Part shown: piece by piece, positions 1 to 8,746 of the stretch | How the letters are laid out: each line of letters opens with the position of its first letter | How positions within the stretch are numbered: the first letter of the stretch is position 1 | Assembly (NCBI GenBank): GCA_002842435.1 | Contig: PHCX01000004.1 | Location: forward strand, 244,209 to 308,208 | Source: Betaproteobacteria bacterium HGW-Betaproteobacteria-1 | GTDB lineage: Bacteria > Pseudomonadota > Gammaproteobacteria > Burkholderiales > Methylophilaceae | Length of the DNA stretch: 64,000 bases | Reading direction: 5' to 3' | Notes under the pieces: generated by a model | Told to the model about the DNA's origin: nothing | Seen by the model: only the letters and a program-made list of their open reading frames with translations | Database searches by the model: none | Position numbers and translations under genes: made by a program

Positions 1-1
1 T

Positions 2-310
2 GTTTGCGAGGTGGCGAATGTAGCGGACGATTGTCCGGGCGAGGAAGAGATACAGTCCCGCTCCACGTCCGAGGGGTCTACTGCAAATGTAACTGCAACA
101 GTCGTACCTGCCGGCAATACAGCAGTAATTTTTAATGGACTGGGTTTGATAGAGCAGGGCACCAATCCGTTTACGCAGGTGGATGTCGATATGAGCGAAA
201 CGGTGATGTCTGCCGCTGACAGTCGAGAGCTGCGTATCCTGCTTGGTGCTGGTGGCAGTATTCGCATGTGCAACCCCAATCTTGGCGAGGATGATCCTCG
301 CGCTTGTTGA
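2..310 (+). CDS. fimT: FimT/GspH-type minor pseudopilin, C-terminal part
   Basis: The frame is open from the window edge, so only the last 102 residues are present and the N-terminal prepilin helix lies outside. The tail GGSIRMCNPN is the usual end of FimT/GspH minor pilins, and two cysteines near the left edge (VCEV and DDC) could form a disulphide. FimT proteins are minor subunits that help prime type IV pilus assembly at the inner membrane. Four genes of the same pathway follow on the same strand, with pilV starting 11 bp after the stop, so this is the first visible member of the minor pilin operon. The family call rests on the C-terminal motif and the context. Confidence 0.75.
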   Translation, partial: VCEVANVADDCPGEEEIQSRSTSEGSTANVTATVVPAGNTAVIFNGLGLIEQGTNPFTQVDVDMSETVMSAADSRELRILLGAGGSIRMCNPNLGEDDPRAC

Positions 311-320
311 GGAAGAGATA

Positions 321-731
321 ATGTCAATGAGAAGCAAATTTCCGGTTCGTGAAGCTCTGTCTACTGTTCAGTACAACAAGTCGCAACAGGGTGCTGTCTT
401 GTTGGAAGCCATGATCGCAGTGCTGATTTTTTCCATGGGTATTCTGGCGCTGGTCGGTTTGCAGGCTGCGATGGTCAAAAATACTTCGGATGCCAAATAT
501 CGCGCCGAGGCCAGTTTCATTGCCCAGCAAAAACTGGGGGACATCTGGGTTGGCGGTATTGCTTTGGCCGATCATGAGGTGGAAGAGGAAGATGTCTCGG
601 TTTATTTGCCTTCAGGTAAGCGAACTGTGGATGTTGCGGCGGATCGCGTTGTAACGGTAACAGTGACCTGGCAAGTACCGGGCGAGGATATACACAGCTA
701 CTCCACCAGTGCACGCGTAGAGGGAATATAA
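321..731 (+). CDS. pilV: Type IV pilus minor pilin PilV
   Basis: This 136-residue protein is a type IV prepilin. The leader ends at Gly24, and the mature protein starts AVLLEAMIAVLIF, with Glu29 as the conserved fifth residue and a hydrophobic helix to about residue 48. PilD is expected to cleave after Gly24 and N-methylate Ala25. The ATG at 321 is chosen because GAGGAAGAG lies just upstream; an earlier in-frame ATG at 243 would lie inside fimT and give an implausibly long leader. PilV joins PilW, PilX, FimT and PilY1 in the pilus tip or priming complex. The gene sits between fimT and pilW with almost no spacing. Confidence 0.85.
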   Translation: MSMRSKFPVREALSTVQYNKSQQGAVLLEAMIAVLIFSMGILALVGLQAAMVKNTSDAKYRAEASFIAQQKLGDIWVGGIALADHEVEEEDVSVYLPSGKRTVDVAADRVVTVTVTWQVPGEDIHSYSTSARVEGI

Positions 732-734
732 GTG

Positions 735-1856
735 ATGCGCAAGAATATCAACAATCGCAGCCAGTCGGGCCTCAGCCTTGTCGAGTTGATGGTCGGCATG
801 GTGGTTGGCTTGCTGGCAACGCTGGTCATCATGCAAGTGTTTACGACTTTCGAGGGACAACGCCGCGCAACAACAGGCACAGGAGATGCCCAGACCAACG
901 GCAGCATTGCATTGATGAACATACAGCGCGATCTGCAAACGGCGGGTTTCGGCCTGTCGTTTCCCTTGGCCGATACGGAAAACAATCTGTTCAAATGCGA
1001 TCCCTTGCCGGCAGCCTATGATGCTGACAACGATCCAGGCACTGACAATAGCATCGAATCCATCTTCCCGATTGAAATCGAGAATGGTGCCGGCAACAGC
1101 AGCGACACCCTGATCTCACGTACCAGTATCAAGCCAACCGGTGCTGTGGCATTGAGAATCACCAATGCTACCGATGTCGACAATGTGGCCGTGCCGCGCA
1201 ATATAGGCTGTAAGGAGGGCGATATTGTGTTGCTCAGCATGAATGCGAGCTGTGCCTTGACTCGAGTGACTGAGAGTGATGCCGATTTAGAGGACGACAC
1301 GTTCCATATCGGGCTGGATGGTACCGGGCTGGTGGCTGGAACTCCGCCATTGGACGAACAGGCAAGGCTCACCTGCATGGGCAAATGGTTGCCGGAAGCG
1401 GATAGAGAGCTGGTAGAAAGTCGTTATGAGGTCGTAAATAATCAGTTGCTGCGTAATGGTGAACCGATCATTGATGAGATTGTTATGCTACAGGCGCAAT
1501 ATGGTATTGCCGCCACGGTCGATAGTAACCAGGTAACGCAGTGGGTCGATCCGGTCGATCAGTGGAGCGTTGCAAATCTGGCCTTGAATAAAGACAACCG
1601 CAATCGTATCCGTGCCTTGCGGGTTGCCGTCGTGGCACGTAATGGTAAACGCGAGACGGAAACCGTTACCTCAGAATGCGAAACCTTCCAGGGTGTCGTC
1701 AATAATGGCCCGTGTGCCTGGGATGATGAGGGATATAGCGCTGCACCAATGATCGACCTCTCAACGGTAGATGCCGATTGGGAATATTACCGTTTCCGTT
1801 CATTCGAAACGATCATGCCTTTGCGCAACATGCTCTGGTCCAAGGAAGCGCTATGA
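735..1856 (+). CDS. pilW: Type IV pilus minor pilin PilW
   Basis: This 373-residue protein has a short leader ending at Gly12, followed by LSLVELMVGMVVGLLATL, the typical PilW prepilin helix with Glu17 as mature residue 5. The large globular domain with scattered cysteines and the length match PilW proteins. The ATG at 735 follows the pilV stop by three bases; a GTG at 732 is an alternative. The last codon overlaps the pilX start as ATGA, indicating translational coupling. PilW is a minor pilin of the priming complex, held in the inner membrane before assembly. Confidence 0.88.
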   Translation: MRKNINNRSQSGLSLVELMVGMVVGLLATLVIMQVFTTFEGQRRATTGTGDAQTNGSIALMNIQRDLQTAGFGLSFPLADTENNLFKCDPLPAAYDADNDPGTDNSIESIFPIEIENGAGNSSDTLISRTSIKPTGAVALRITNATDVDNVAVPRNIGCKEGDIVLLSMNASCALTRVTESDADLEDDTFHIGLDGTGLVAGTPPLDEQARLTCMGKWLPEADRELVESRYEVVNNQLLRNGEPIIDEIVMLQAQYGIAATVDSNQVTQWVDPVDQWSVANLALNKDNRNRIRALRVAVVARNGKRETETVTSECETFQGVVNNGPCAWDDEGYSAAPMIDLSTVDADWEYYRFRSFETIMPLRNMLWSKEAL

Positions 1857-2491
1857 AATCCATCACCGTAAAATCGGATTCCTTCAAATCATTCAGGCAG
1901 CAGGGCGTGGTGCTTTTTATTGCGCTTATCGCTCTGCTGGTGATGTCGCTTGCCGCGGTGGCGCTGATTCGTTCGGTAGACACCAACACCATGATCGCCG
2001 GTAATTTGTCTTTCCGTCAGTCTGCCCTGGTCTCTTCTGACCGGGGGGCAGAAGCTGCGCTGGAATGGATAGATGCAAAACTCGTGGTTAATGCGAGTGA
2101 TCTCAATAACCATATTCCGGCAGAAGGGTATTTCTCTACCTATGTGGCGGAATGTACCGGTGCGCAGGACCCGGATGGGAATGAAGTCGATGCCATCCGC
2201 TTGGTCGATAACTGTGGCGTTTTGAGCATTGCGGACGATGGCCTGGGTAACGAGATCCGGTATGTCATACAGCGCATGTGTTTCGATCCGGACACGGTGC
2301 CGCCGTATGATGCTGATGAATCAACCTGCCTGCTGGGTGAGGCGGAGATCGGTACCGGCAGCAAGAAAGTCAGGGGTAAAGACAAGGGCGGTATGCTGCT
2401 CGATGCCAAGCAGAGCCCGATTTACCGCGTGACCGTCAAGGTCACCGGGCCCAGGAATACCATCAGTTATGCGCAAACGTTTGCTTATTAG
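1853..2491 (+). CDS. pilX: Type IV pilus minor pilin PilX
   Basis: This 212-residue protein has a prepilin cleavage site after Gly18, then VVLFIALIALLVMSLAAVAL and the stretch RSVDTNTMIAGNLSFRQSAL, which is a PilX signature. As usual for PilX (and GspK), mature residue 5 is not Glu, which fits a role at the tip of the initiating pseudopilin complex. The start at 1853 overlaps the pilW stop (ATGA). The pilY1 Shine-Dalgarno sequence overlaps the end of this gene. A DUF4845-like C-terminal domain is not clearly recognisable by eye, but the N-terminal half is unambiguous. Confidence 0.87.
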   Translation: MKSITVKSDSFKSFRQQGVVLFIALIALLVMSLAAVALIRSVDTNTMIAGNLSFRQSALVSSDRGAEAALEWIDAKLVVNASDLNNHIPAEGYFSTYVAECTGAQDPDGNEVDAIRLVDNCGVLSIADDGLGNEIRYVIQRMCFDPDTVPPYDADESTCLLGEAEIGTGSKKVRGKDKGGMLLDAKQSPIYRVTVKVTGPRNTISYAQTFAY

Positions 2492-2501
2492 GAGTCAGGT
2501 C

Positions 2502-5500
2502 ATGAAGCGCACCCCACATAATTTCAATATTCTTTCGGGCATTCTGGCGATGGCCATGATCAGCAGCATGCTGTTTTCGTCAGCGACCAGGGCTGCGGTG
2601 GACTCGCCTCTTGATCTGGCGACCATCCCGCTATCCAATAGCCCGACCATCGCCATTGAGCCTAATCTGCTATTTATTCTGGACGATTCGGGCAGTATGG
2701 GATGGTCTTATATGCCGGACTGGGCCAATACCAGTAATGAAATTTACGCCCGCAATGCCAGCTATAACACAATCGCCTACAATCCCACGATCCGCTATTT
2801 GCCGCCTGTGAACTTTACCGCCGCCGGCCTGAGCACGACGACCTATCCGAGCCAGACGGGCATGTCTACCGAGACCGGGGCGAGTACTGACAGCAAGCCC
2901 AATTGGCGCCGGGTCAAGAACAACCCTTTTCTGAGTACCGCTTACAGCAATCTGGAATCGGATGCCAGCTACTACCATGTCACAGCGGGCGAGTATTGCA
3001 CGCGCCGTGATCTGAAAGTTTGTGTCGCTCAGTCCGCACCAAGCGAAACCTATCCCTATCCGGCGCCGGTGCGCTGGTGTAGAAGCAGCACCCAGGCAGC
3101 CAAGACGGTTCCGGATGCCGGTACATGTCAGGCAGCTAGAGTAACTAGCGGAACGACTTATAACAGTCTTCGCATGCCGGCTCAATATGTGGCTACTATT
3201 AGAATCACGAGTGCGAGCAGTACCCCCAGAGTGGATGGTGTGACGGTGGACGGGCAGCAAATCATGTATACATCAACGCCGACATCTAACAACACGAGCG
3301 ACCTTGCTGATGATGTCGTCGATCGTATCAATGCCTGTACGACGGCTATTGGCGGTAACTGCACGGTGGCCGGGTACAGGGCCACGCGTTCCAGTTCTAC
3401 CGTGACGATCTATGCGCCGCGCCAAACGACCGTAACCCCGGGCGTGACCTATTCAAGTGGCTCGCTGAGTACCTCGATTACGGCATTCAAGGCGGGCAGC
3501 AACGTGCCGGGCGTGCTGAATTTCACGCCCATCATCGCCGCTGACAACAGCTACGAATTGCCGGGCTCCGCCAGCAAGGCTTCTACGCGTACCGATTGCG
3601 CCGGCAGTACTTGTACCTATGCCGAGGAGATGATCAATTACGCCAACTGGTGGGCGTATTACCACACCCGCATGCAGATGATGAAGACGGCGGTGAGTTT
3701 GGCGTTCAAGGATGTCGGTGACGATTTCCGCGTAGGCTTCATGACCATCAACACCACATCGGGTAAATCACTGGATTTTGGCGCGTTCAACACCAGCCAG
3801 AAAGCAGCCTGGTACAGCAAGTTGTTCAGTACGCCTGCGAGCGGTAGCACTCCGTTGCGCTCTGCACTCTCTCGGGCGGGTCGGATATATGCCGACAAGG
3901 AAGACGTCTCCGGGACATTTTCCGACCCCATGCAGTACGAGTGTCAGCAGAATTTCAGCCTGTTGACCACAGACGGTAATTGGAACGGCTCCACAGGCGG
4001 CATAAAGCTTGATGGCTCTACCATGACGAATCAGGATGGAGGCGATACACCACGACCATATTATGAGGGGCCGACAGCCAGCTCTAACTCGTTGGCCGAT
4101 GCCGCGAAATATTATTACGATACCGATTTGCGCGACCCCAGCCTGAGCAACTGTAGCGGTGCGCTGGGCACTTCTGTTTGCCAAACCACGCCCACCGTCA
4201 ACAAGGTACAGCGTATGGTGACCTTGAGCCTGGGGCTTGGGGTGGACGGTACGCTGTCATACTCTACGGATTACAAGACTGCAGAAGATAATGCATATGC
4301 TGATATCAAGAGTGGTACGCAAAACTGGCCTCTGCCACAAAGCGGCCAGTCGACCACAATTGACGACTTATGGCATGCGGCCGTCAATGGTAACGGCACT
4401 TATTTTAGCGCGAAGAACCCGACGGATCTGGTCAATCAACTGAGAGACGCCTTGGCTGCCGTTGCCGTCAAGGTGGGTGCCGGTGCCGCTGCCGCGACCA
4501 GTACGTTGAATCCGGTGGCCGGTGACAACTTTGGTTATGTGGCGAGTTATACCACTGGTTTGTGGACGGGCAATCTTGAGAAGCGCGGCATCAATACGAC
4601 GACTGGCGCTTTCGGGGCGACGGCCTTGAGCTGCGTGGAAGATGTTCTGCCGACCGCCACCTGTACTTCGCCTTCGAGCATTCTGGCAGATGGTTCGGGT
4701 GGATATAACTGCGTCACGCCTGATATTCCTGAGGAAGATGGATGCGCCGGCGGCACCTGGGATTCCGAGAATTTCACCTGTAGTGTGCCGGTGGCGGCAT
4801 CCTGTAGCGGCACATTGAAAAACAAGGTTGGCGAAATTGATGACACTCGGACAATTTATATGAATGTCGGCGGCAGTCTGGCGCCTTTCAGTTACGGTAA
4901 CCTGAATGCCAGCCAGAAAACGACGTTCGAGAGTGCCTTCCTCTCGGCAAACCTGTCGCAATGGAGCCATCTGGCTGAAACATTGACTGCGGATCAACTG
5001 GCTGCTGCCAGCGGTGCCAATCTCGTCAATTACATACGCGGCCAGAAAGCTTATGAAGAGACTTCCAGCGACCCCGGCAAGCGGCTGTTCCGCAAGCGGC
5101 AGGCGGTGTTGGGAGACATCATTGACTCCACGCCTACTTTTTCAGGTGTGCCGACCTTTAGTTATAGCGACCAGGGTTACGCCAGCTTCAAGAGTAGCTA
5201 TAGCGGCACGGGAGTGGTTTATGTTGGTGCCAATGACGGTATGTTGCATGCCTTTGACGCAGAAACCCTGGAAGAGCGCTGGTCCTATGTACCAAGCATG
5301 GTGATTCCGAATCTGTGGAAGCTGGCGGATACGGCTTATGCGAGCAAGCATATCTATTATGCCAACGGTGCGCCGACCATTTCCGATATCTGTGTATCCG
5401 GTTGCAACAGTGCAGGCGCAGTATGGAAAACCATCCTGGTGGCAGGCCTGAATGGCGGTGGCCGCGGCTATTATGCGCTGGATATTACCAATCCGGGCTC

Positions 5501-6566
5501 ACCTTCGTTGATGTGGGAATTCGATGCAAGTGACGAGCCGAATCTTGGCTTCACTTACGGTACGCCGGTGATAACGAAAAACCCGGATGGCGATTGGGTT
5601 GTCTTGGTAACCTCGGGTTATAACAACATCCCGGACAATAGCCCTTTTTACGATGATGAAGGCGTGAAATTCAAGCCCAACAATCCGGCCCAGTTTACGA
5701 CTGGAGATGGCAAGGGTTACCTCTTCATTCTCAATGCAGTGACTGGGGTCAAGACCGGCCAGATCACTACGGGAGTGGGTAACCTTTCTGTCCCGAGCGG
5801 CTTGGCAAAGATTTCAGCCTGGGCAGACGATCCGGAAGTCAACAATACGGCTACCTATGTTTACGGCGGTGATTTGCTGGGTAATCTGTGGCGCTTTGAC
5901 CTCAGTGACAATTCGGTAATGAAGTTTGCCGATCTGGGCAGCACTCAGCCGATTACCGTTCCGCCGGAGCTTGGTTTAATCCAGAAAAAGCGCGTGGTGT
6001 TCGTGGGTTCCGGCAAATACCTGGAAGTCAGCGACCTGACCAATCTGGATCTGCAGACCTTGTATGCCATCAAGGACGATGACAGCACCACCACGCTTTC
6101 TGCTCCGAAAAGCAGTCTGGAACAGCAGACCCTTGTGACCTCCGGTTCGGAAACTCGGCAATCAGGAGATGGAAACGACGTGAACTGGGATACCGGACTG
6201 GGCTGGTATGTTGATTTCCCCGATGGTGGCGAACGTCAGCATGTGGCCTCGGAACTGGTATTGGGTACTTTGCTGGTGCCGACTACTGTGCCGACCTCGT
6301 CTGCCTGTCAGCCAGCAGGTTATGGTTGGCTGAATGCGCTGGATTACCGCACCGGCCGTAAGGTGCCGGATGCCGAGGCAGCTTCCTGGCGGGTAAATGC
6401 ACCTATTGTCGGTTTCAATGTGGTTTCGATTGGTGGCAAGCCGAAGGTGAATGTGGTGACTGCGGATGATCCGAATCCAAAATTGCTGGATAGCATCAAA
6501 TTTACCGGTTCCGGTACAGGTTTCCAGAAGACGCGCGCGATCTGGCGTGAATTGATCCGGAAGTAA
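2502..6566 (+). CDS. pilY1: Type IV pilus tip adhesin/assembly factor PilY1
   Basis: This 1354-residue secreted protein has a signal peptide (about 1-32) and then a von Willebrand A-like start with the MIDAS-type motif DDSGSM at 61-66. The C-terminal half is the PilY1 beta-propeller, with the motifs YVGANDGMLHAFDAETLE, GGGRGYYALDITNPG and YVYGGDLLGNLWRFDL. PilY1 sits at the pilus tip, opposes PilT-driven retraction and can act as adhesin or mechanosensor. The ATG at 2502 is chosen for the AGGAG seven bases upstream. The calcium loop that precedes YVYGGD in Pseudomonas PilY1 is replaced here by WADDPEVNNTAT. The gene ends the minor pilin operon and a terminator follows at once. Confidence 0.92.
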   Translation: MKRTPHNFNILSGILAMAMISSMLFSSATRAAVDSPLDLATIPLSNSPTIAIEPNLLFILDDSGSMGWSYMPDWANTSNEIYARNASYNTIAYNPTIRYLPPVNFTAAGLSTTTYPSQTGMSTETGASTDSKPNWRRVKNNPFLSTAYSNLESDASYYHVTAGEYCTRRDLKVCVAQSAPSETYPYPAPVRWCRSSTQAAKTVPDAGTCQAARVTSGTTYNSLRMPAQYVATIRITSASSTPRVDGVTVDGQQIMYTSTPTSNNTSDLADDVVDRINACTTAIGGNCTVAGYRATRSSSTVTIYAPRQTTVTPGVTYSSGSLSTSITAFKAGSNVPGVLNFTPIIAADNSYELPGSASKASTRTDCAGSTCTYAEEMINYANWWAYYHTRMQMMKTAVSLAFKDVGDDFRVGFMTINTTSGKSLDFGAFNTSQKAAWYSKLFSTPASGSTPLRSALSRAGRIYADKEDVSGTFSDPMQYECQQNFSLLTTDGNWNGSTGGIKLDGSTMTNQDGGDTPRPYYEGPTASSNSLADAAKYYYDTDLRDPSLSNCSGALGTSVCQTTPTVNKVQRMVTLSLGLGVDGTLSYSTDYKTAEDNAYADIKSGTQNWPLPQSGQSTTIDDLWHAAVNGNGTYFSAKNPTDLVNQLRDALAAVAVKVGAGAAAATSTLNPVAGDNFGYVASYTTGLWTGNLEKRGINTTTGAFGATALSCVEDVLPTATCTSPSSILADGSGGYNCVTPDIPEEDGCAGGTWDSENFTCSVPVAASCSGTLKNKVGEIDDTRTIYMNVGGSLAPFSYGNLNASQKTTFESAFLSANLSQWSHLAETLTADQLAAASGANLVNYIRGQKAYEETSSDPGKRLFRKRQAVLGDIIDSTPTFSGVPTFSYSDQGYASFKSSYSGTGVVYVGANDGMLHAFDAETLEERWSYVPSMVIPNLWKLADTAYASKHIYYANGAPTISDICVSGCNSAGAVWKTILVAGLNGGGRGYYALDITNPGSPSLMWEFDASDEPNLGFTYGTPVITKNPDGDWVVLVTSGYNNIPDNSPFYDDEGVKFKPNNPAQFTTGDGKGYLFILNAVTGVKTGQITTGVGNLSVPSGLAKISAWADDPEVNNTATYVYGGDLLGNLWRFDLSDNSVMKFADLGSTQPITVPPELGLIQKKRVVFVGSGKYLEVSDLTNLDLQTLYAIKDDDSTTTLSAPKSSLEQQTLVTSGSETRQSGDGNDVNWDTGLGWYVDFPDGGERQHVASELVLGTLLVPTTVPTSSACQPAGYGWLNALDYRTGRKVPDAEAASWRVNAPIVGFNVVSIGGKPKVNVVTADDPNPKLLDSIKFTGSGTGFQKTRAIWRELIRK

Positions 6567-6583
6567 GCTTAACGGAAGTGCTG

Positions 6584-6609
6584 AAGGGCGGCATTGCCGC
6601 CCTTTTTTC
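6584..6609 (+). terminator. Intrinsic terminator of the minor pilin operon
   Basis: The 7-bp GC stem GGGCGGC/GCCGCCC with an ATT loop, flanked by AA and TT, is followed by six T residues. It lies 18 bp after the pilY1 stop and just before the end of the convergent Gx-transporter gene. The uridine run favours the plus strand. Confidence 0.85.
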
Positions 6610-6615
6610 TGCGCG

Positions 6616-7131
6616 TCAGGGTTGTTTTATCAGTCGGGTCAGCACCAGGCCGTTAATCAAGCCGAAGACCAGTGCGGCTAGTGCGAAGATAGGCGTCAGG
6701 TAGATGATGCCGCTGTGTGGGATGAGCCAGAGCCAGACGATCAGTAGTTGCCCGCTGATATGGGCGAACGAGGCGAGAATGCTGAGGCTGACCGGGCCGA
6801 ACCATTTTCTGGGCAAGTGTATGGCGAACGCGAGCATGCCGAGGCTGCTGAGCGCGCCGCCGAAGCTCAGCAAAAATGTGGGGGAGAACAATTGGCCGAG
6901 CAGCAGGCTGCCGGCGAACACGCGCAGCAGGCTGACCCAGGCGGCAGTGCCGATGCCGTACTGATACAGCACATACAAAGTCACGATGTTGGCGATGCCG
7001 GGTTTGACGCCGGGCAGTGGCGAAGGCAATACGGCTTCGATCAGGTGCAGGCCGATGGCAAGCGCAGCCAGTTTGGCGATGCGGTGGTCGTCCTCTGTCG
7101 CAGTAAAGGTGTGACGGGCGTTTTCGGACAT
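6616..7131 (-). CDS. Gx transporter family membrane protein (heptaprenyl diphosphate synthase component I-like)
   Basis: This 171-residue integral membrane protein has about five hydrophobic segments. The stretch LPSPLPGVKPGIANIVTL and the GxxxG-rich helices match the family formerly called heptaprenyl diphosphate synthase component I, now usually labelled Gx transporters (ECF-substrate-component-like). It starts one base after the NusG-domain-II gene, so the two are coupled. In other bacteria genes of this family lie beside ApbE flavin transferases and NusG-domain-II proteins, as here. That suggests a role in flavin or quinone-linked redox chemistry at the membrane rather than prenyl synthesis; the substrate is unknown. 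Confidence 0.72.
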   Translation of the reverse strand: MSENARHTFTATEDDHRIAKLAALAIGLHLIEAVLPSPLPGVKPGIANIVTLYVLYQYGIGTAAWVSLLRVFAGSLLLGQLFSPTFLLSFGGALSSLGMLAFAIHLPRKWFGPVSLSILASFAHISGQLLIVWLWLIPHSGIIYLTPIFALAALVFGLINGLVLTRLIKQP

Positions 7132-7132
7132 A

Positions 7133-7528
7133 TCAATAATTCAGCGAATCGTAAGGTTTGCTGTTGCCCAGCAGTTCGACGCTGACCTGGTTCGGCAGGC
7201 ACATGGCAACCTCGCCGGCCTGTGTCAGCCAGCCCTGTTTAACGCAGTACTGGCGTGGACTAGGGTCACTGGCGACGCGTACGCGGCCGTGGTCGATGAT
7301 GACGGTGGTCGTGCCTAGCGGCCCCGGTATTTCCAGCGTGCGTTGTTGATTGAGGCTTTGTGTCGTGAATATCTCGCTGCCGGCGCGGACCTGCACCTTG
7401 CTGGCCGCTTCGCCCAGCCACAGGGTATTGAATAGAGAGAAGACCGCAATTGCGCCCAATACTACGGTCAGGCCATCCCCCCATTTCAGTCCGTGTAGCC
7501 AGTTATGGCAGGGTGCGGACTTCGACAT
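7133..7528 (-). CDS. NusG domain II-containing membrane-anchored protein
   Basis: This 131-residue protein has one N-terminal membrane anchor (about residues 17-37) and then a small beta-rich domain exposed outside the cytoplasm. The signature I..GRVRVASDPSPRQYCVKQGWL...EVAMCLPNQVSVEL is typical of the NusG domain II family, which is unrelated in function to the transcription factor NusG. Two cysteines (YCVKQGW and MCLPN) are conserved in the family. The start at 7528 overlaps the apbE stop by 26 bp. It forms a trio with ApbE and the Gx transporter. The biochemical role of the family is unknown; a partner in extracytoplasmic flavin or electron transfer is only an inference from context. Confidence 0.75.
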   Translation of the reverse strand: MSKSAPCHNWLHGLKWGDGLTVVLGAIAVFSLFNTLWLGEAASKVQVRAGSEIFTTQSLNQQRTLEIPGPLGTTTVIIDHGRVRVASDPSPRQYCVKQGWLTQAGEVAMCLPNQVSVELLGNSKPYDSLNY

Positions 7529-8687
7529 CGTTCTTCCATTTGAGGCGCTGCTGCATGGCCGGGCTGGCAGCAATATTGCCTGCATCGTCGATTACCATGA
7601 AGTTTTCAACCCCGAGTTTTTTTGCCATGTCGCTGCGCTGGCCGTCATTGCTGATGAAGATCGGCTTGGAGGCGACATCGGACAGGGTGCCGCTCAGTTC
7701 GCCCGGCGGCAGCAGTACGGTGATGGATTGCGTATGTTGCGCGGGGAAGCCGTTACGTGGATCCAGCACGTGGCAATAGCGTTTGCCGTCCAGTTCGAAA
7801 TAGCGCTGGTAGTCGCCGGAAGTGCCGATGGCCCAGCCGTCTTCCAAATCGAGCGAGGCGATGGCGCCGGGCTTGCGCGGATGCTGGATGCCGACATGCC
7901 AGTTGCGCTCGCCGCGCCTGCCCAGTGCGATGACGTTACCGCCGATGTTGATTAGTGCGTTGTTGGCGCCCTGTGCCTTTAGGTAAGCGGCAGCCCGATC
8001 CAGCGCGTAGCCCTTGGCGTAGCCGCCGAAATCCAGTTTGACGGCCGGATTGCGGATCTCGGCCTCGATGCCGGCAGCGCTTTCTAGCAGCACGATATCA
8101 CCCATCTGCGGATTGGCCACGACCAGTTCTTCGATGGCTGCGCGGTCGATATCGACTGGTTTGAACATGTCGCGCTGGAATCCCCAGTGGCCGATCAGCA
8201 AGCCGATGGCCGGGTTGAACAAGCCGTCGGATTGTGCAGAGAACTGTTGAGCATGCCGAATCAATTGCGCGAGTTCCGGGTCGATGGCGACGCGTTCGCC
8301 GGCAGCAAAGGCGCGGTTGAGCCGGCTCAAATCGCTGTCCTCGTTCCAGGCATGCAGCTTGTGGTGCAGGCGCTGGAAATCCTGCTGGATGACGGCGGCA
8401 AGGTCGGCGGCGCGGGAGGCCTCTTCACCATAGATGCTGATATCGACCAGCGTACCGAACACGTAACTCTGCGATTGGTAAAGCGGTTCACGGCCGCAGG
8501 ATGACAGGGCGAGGACTGTCAGCCACAGAGCGCACAGAGACCACAGAGACCACAGAGACCACAGAGAAATTCTGTTCTTCAGAAATGGTGGCGGGTTTTC
8601 TCGGTGCACTCTGTGTTCTCTGTGGCTAAAGAGGTTGTTCCAGCGTATCTTTGTGCACAAAGACCATAGGTTAATTGGACGTTGCAT
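7503..8687 (-). CDS. apbE: FAD:protein FMN transferase ApbE, lipoprotein
   Basis: ApbE uses FAD to attach FMN to Thr or Ser of target flavoproteins in the periplasm. Here the domain begins at SYVFGTLVDISIYGEEA and contains LDFGGYAKGYALDRAAAYLK, NALINIGGNVIALG and the terminal ITVLLPPGELSGTLSDVASK-type region typical of the family. A lipobox, LALSSC, precedes it, so the protein should be a lipoprotein. The start is uncertain: the hydrophobic signal core (repeated Ser-Leu-Trp) is encoded by tandem CTCTGTG-type repeats, and in-frame ATGs occur only at 8687 and 8744, giving an overlong leader. A non-ATG start near 8583 is possible. The first choice, 8687, lies eight bases after the gshB stop. Confidence 0.82.
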   Translation of the reverse strand: MQRPINLWSLCTKIRWNNLFSHREHRVHRENPPPFLKNRISLWSLWSLWSLCALWLTVLALSSCGREPLYQSQSYVFGTLVDISIYGEEASRAADLAAVIQQDFQRLHHKLHAWNEDSDLSRLNRAFAAGERVAIDPELAQLIRHAQQFSAQSDGLFNPAIGLLIGHWGFQRDMFKPVDIDRAAIEELVVANPQMGDIVLLESAAGIEAEIRNPAVKLDFGGYAKGYALDRAAAYLKAQGANNALINIGGNVIALGRRGERNWHVGIQHPRKPGAIASLDLEDGWAIGTSGDYQRYFELDGKRYCHVLDPRNGFPAQHTQSITVLLPPGELSGTLSDVASKPIFISNDGQRSDMAKKLGVENFMVIDDAGNIAASPAMQQRLKWKNDVEVRTLP

Positions 8688-8746
8688 GGTGGGTTCAGGT
8701 TTTCTCTGTGCGCTCTGTGGCAGAAAGACGTTGTTCCAGCGCATCC
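8515..8746. repeat. CACAGAG/CTCTGTG repeat cluster, three copies
   Basis: There are three copies of a short element. Copy 1 (about 8522-8567) carries five CACAGAG units, four of them in near-perfect 9-bp spacing (CCACAGAGA). Copies 2 (about 8597-8655) and 3 (about 8699-8746) are in the opposite orientation, carry CTCTGTG units and share the tail GTTGTTCCAGCG. The inverted copies could pair into a long hairpin. The element is translated on the minus strand in two genes: as the Ser-Leu-Trp-rich signal core of ApbE and as the last ten or so residues of GshB. There is no spacer structure as in CRISPR. Confidence 0.8.

Noticed and set aside
8522..8567. Tandem CACAGAG units as a CRISPR array
   Set aside because: The 9-bp units abut with no unique spacers, and there are no cas genes.
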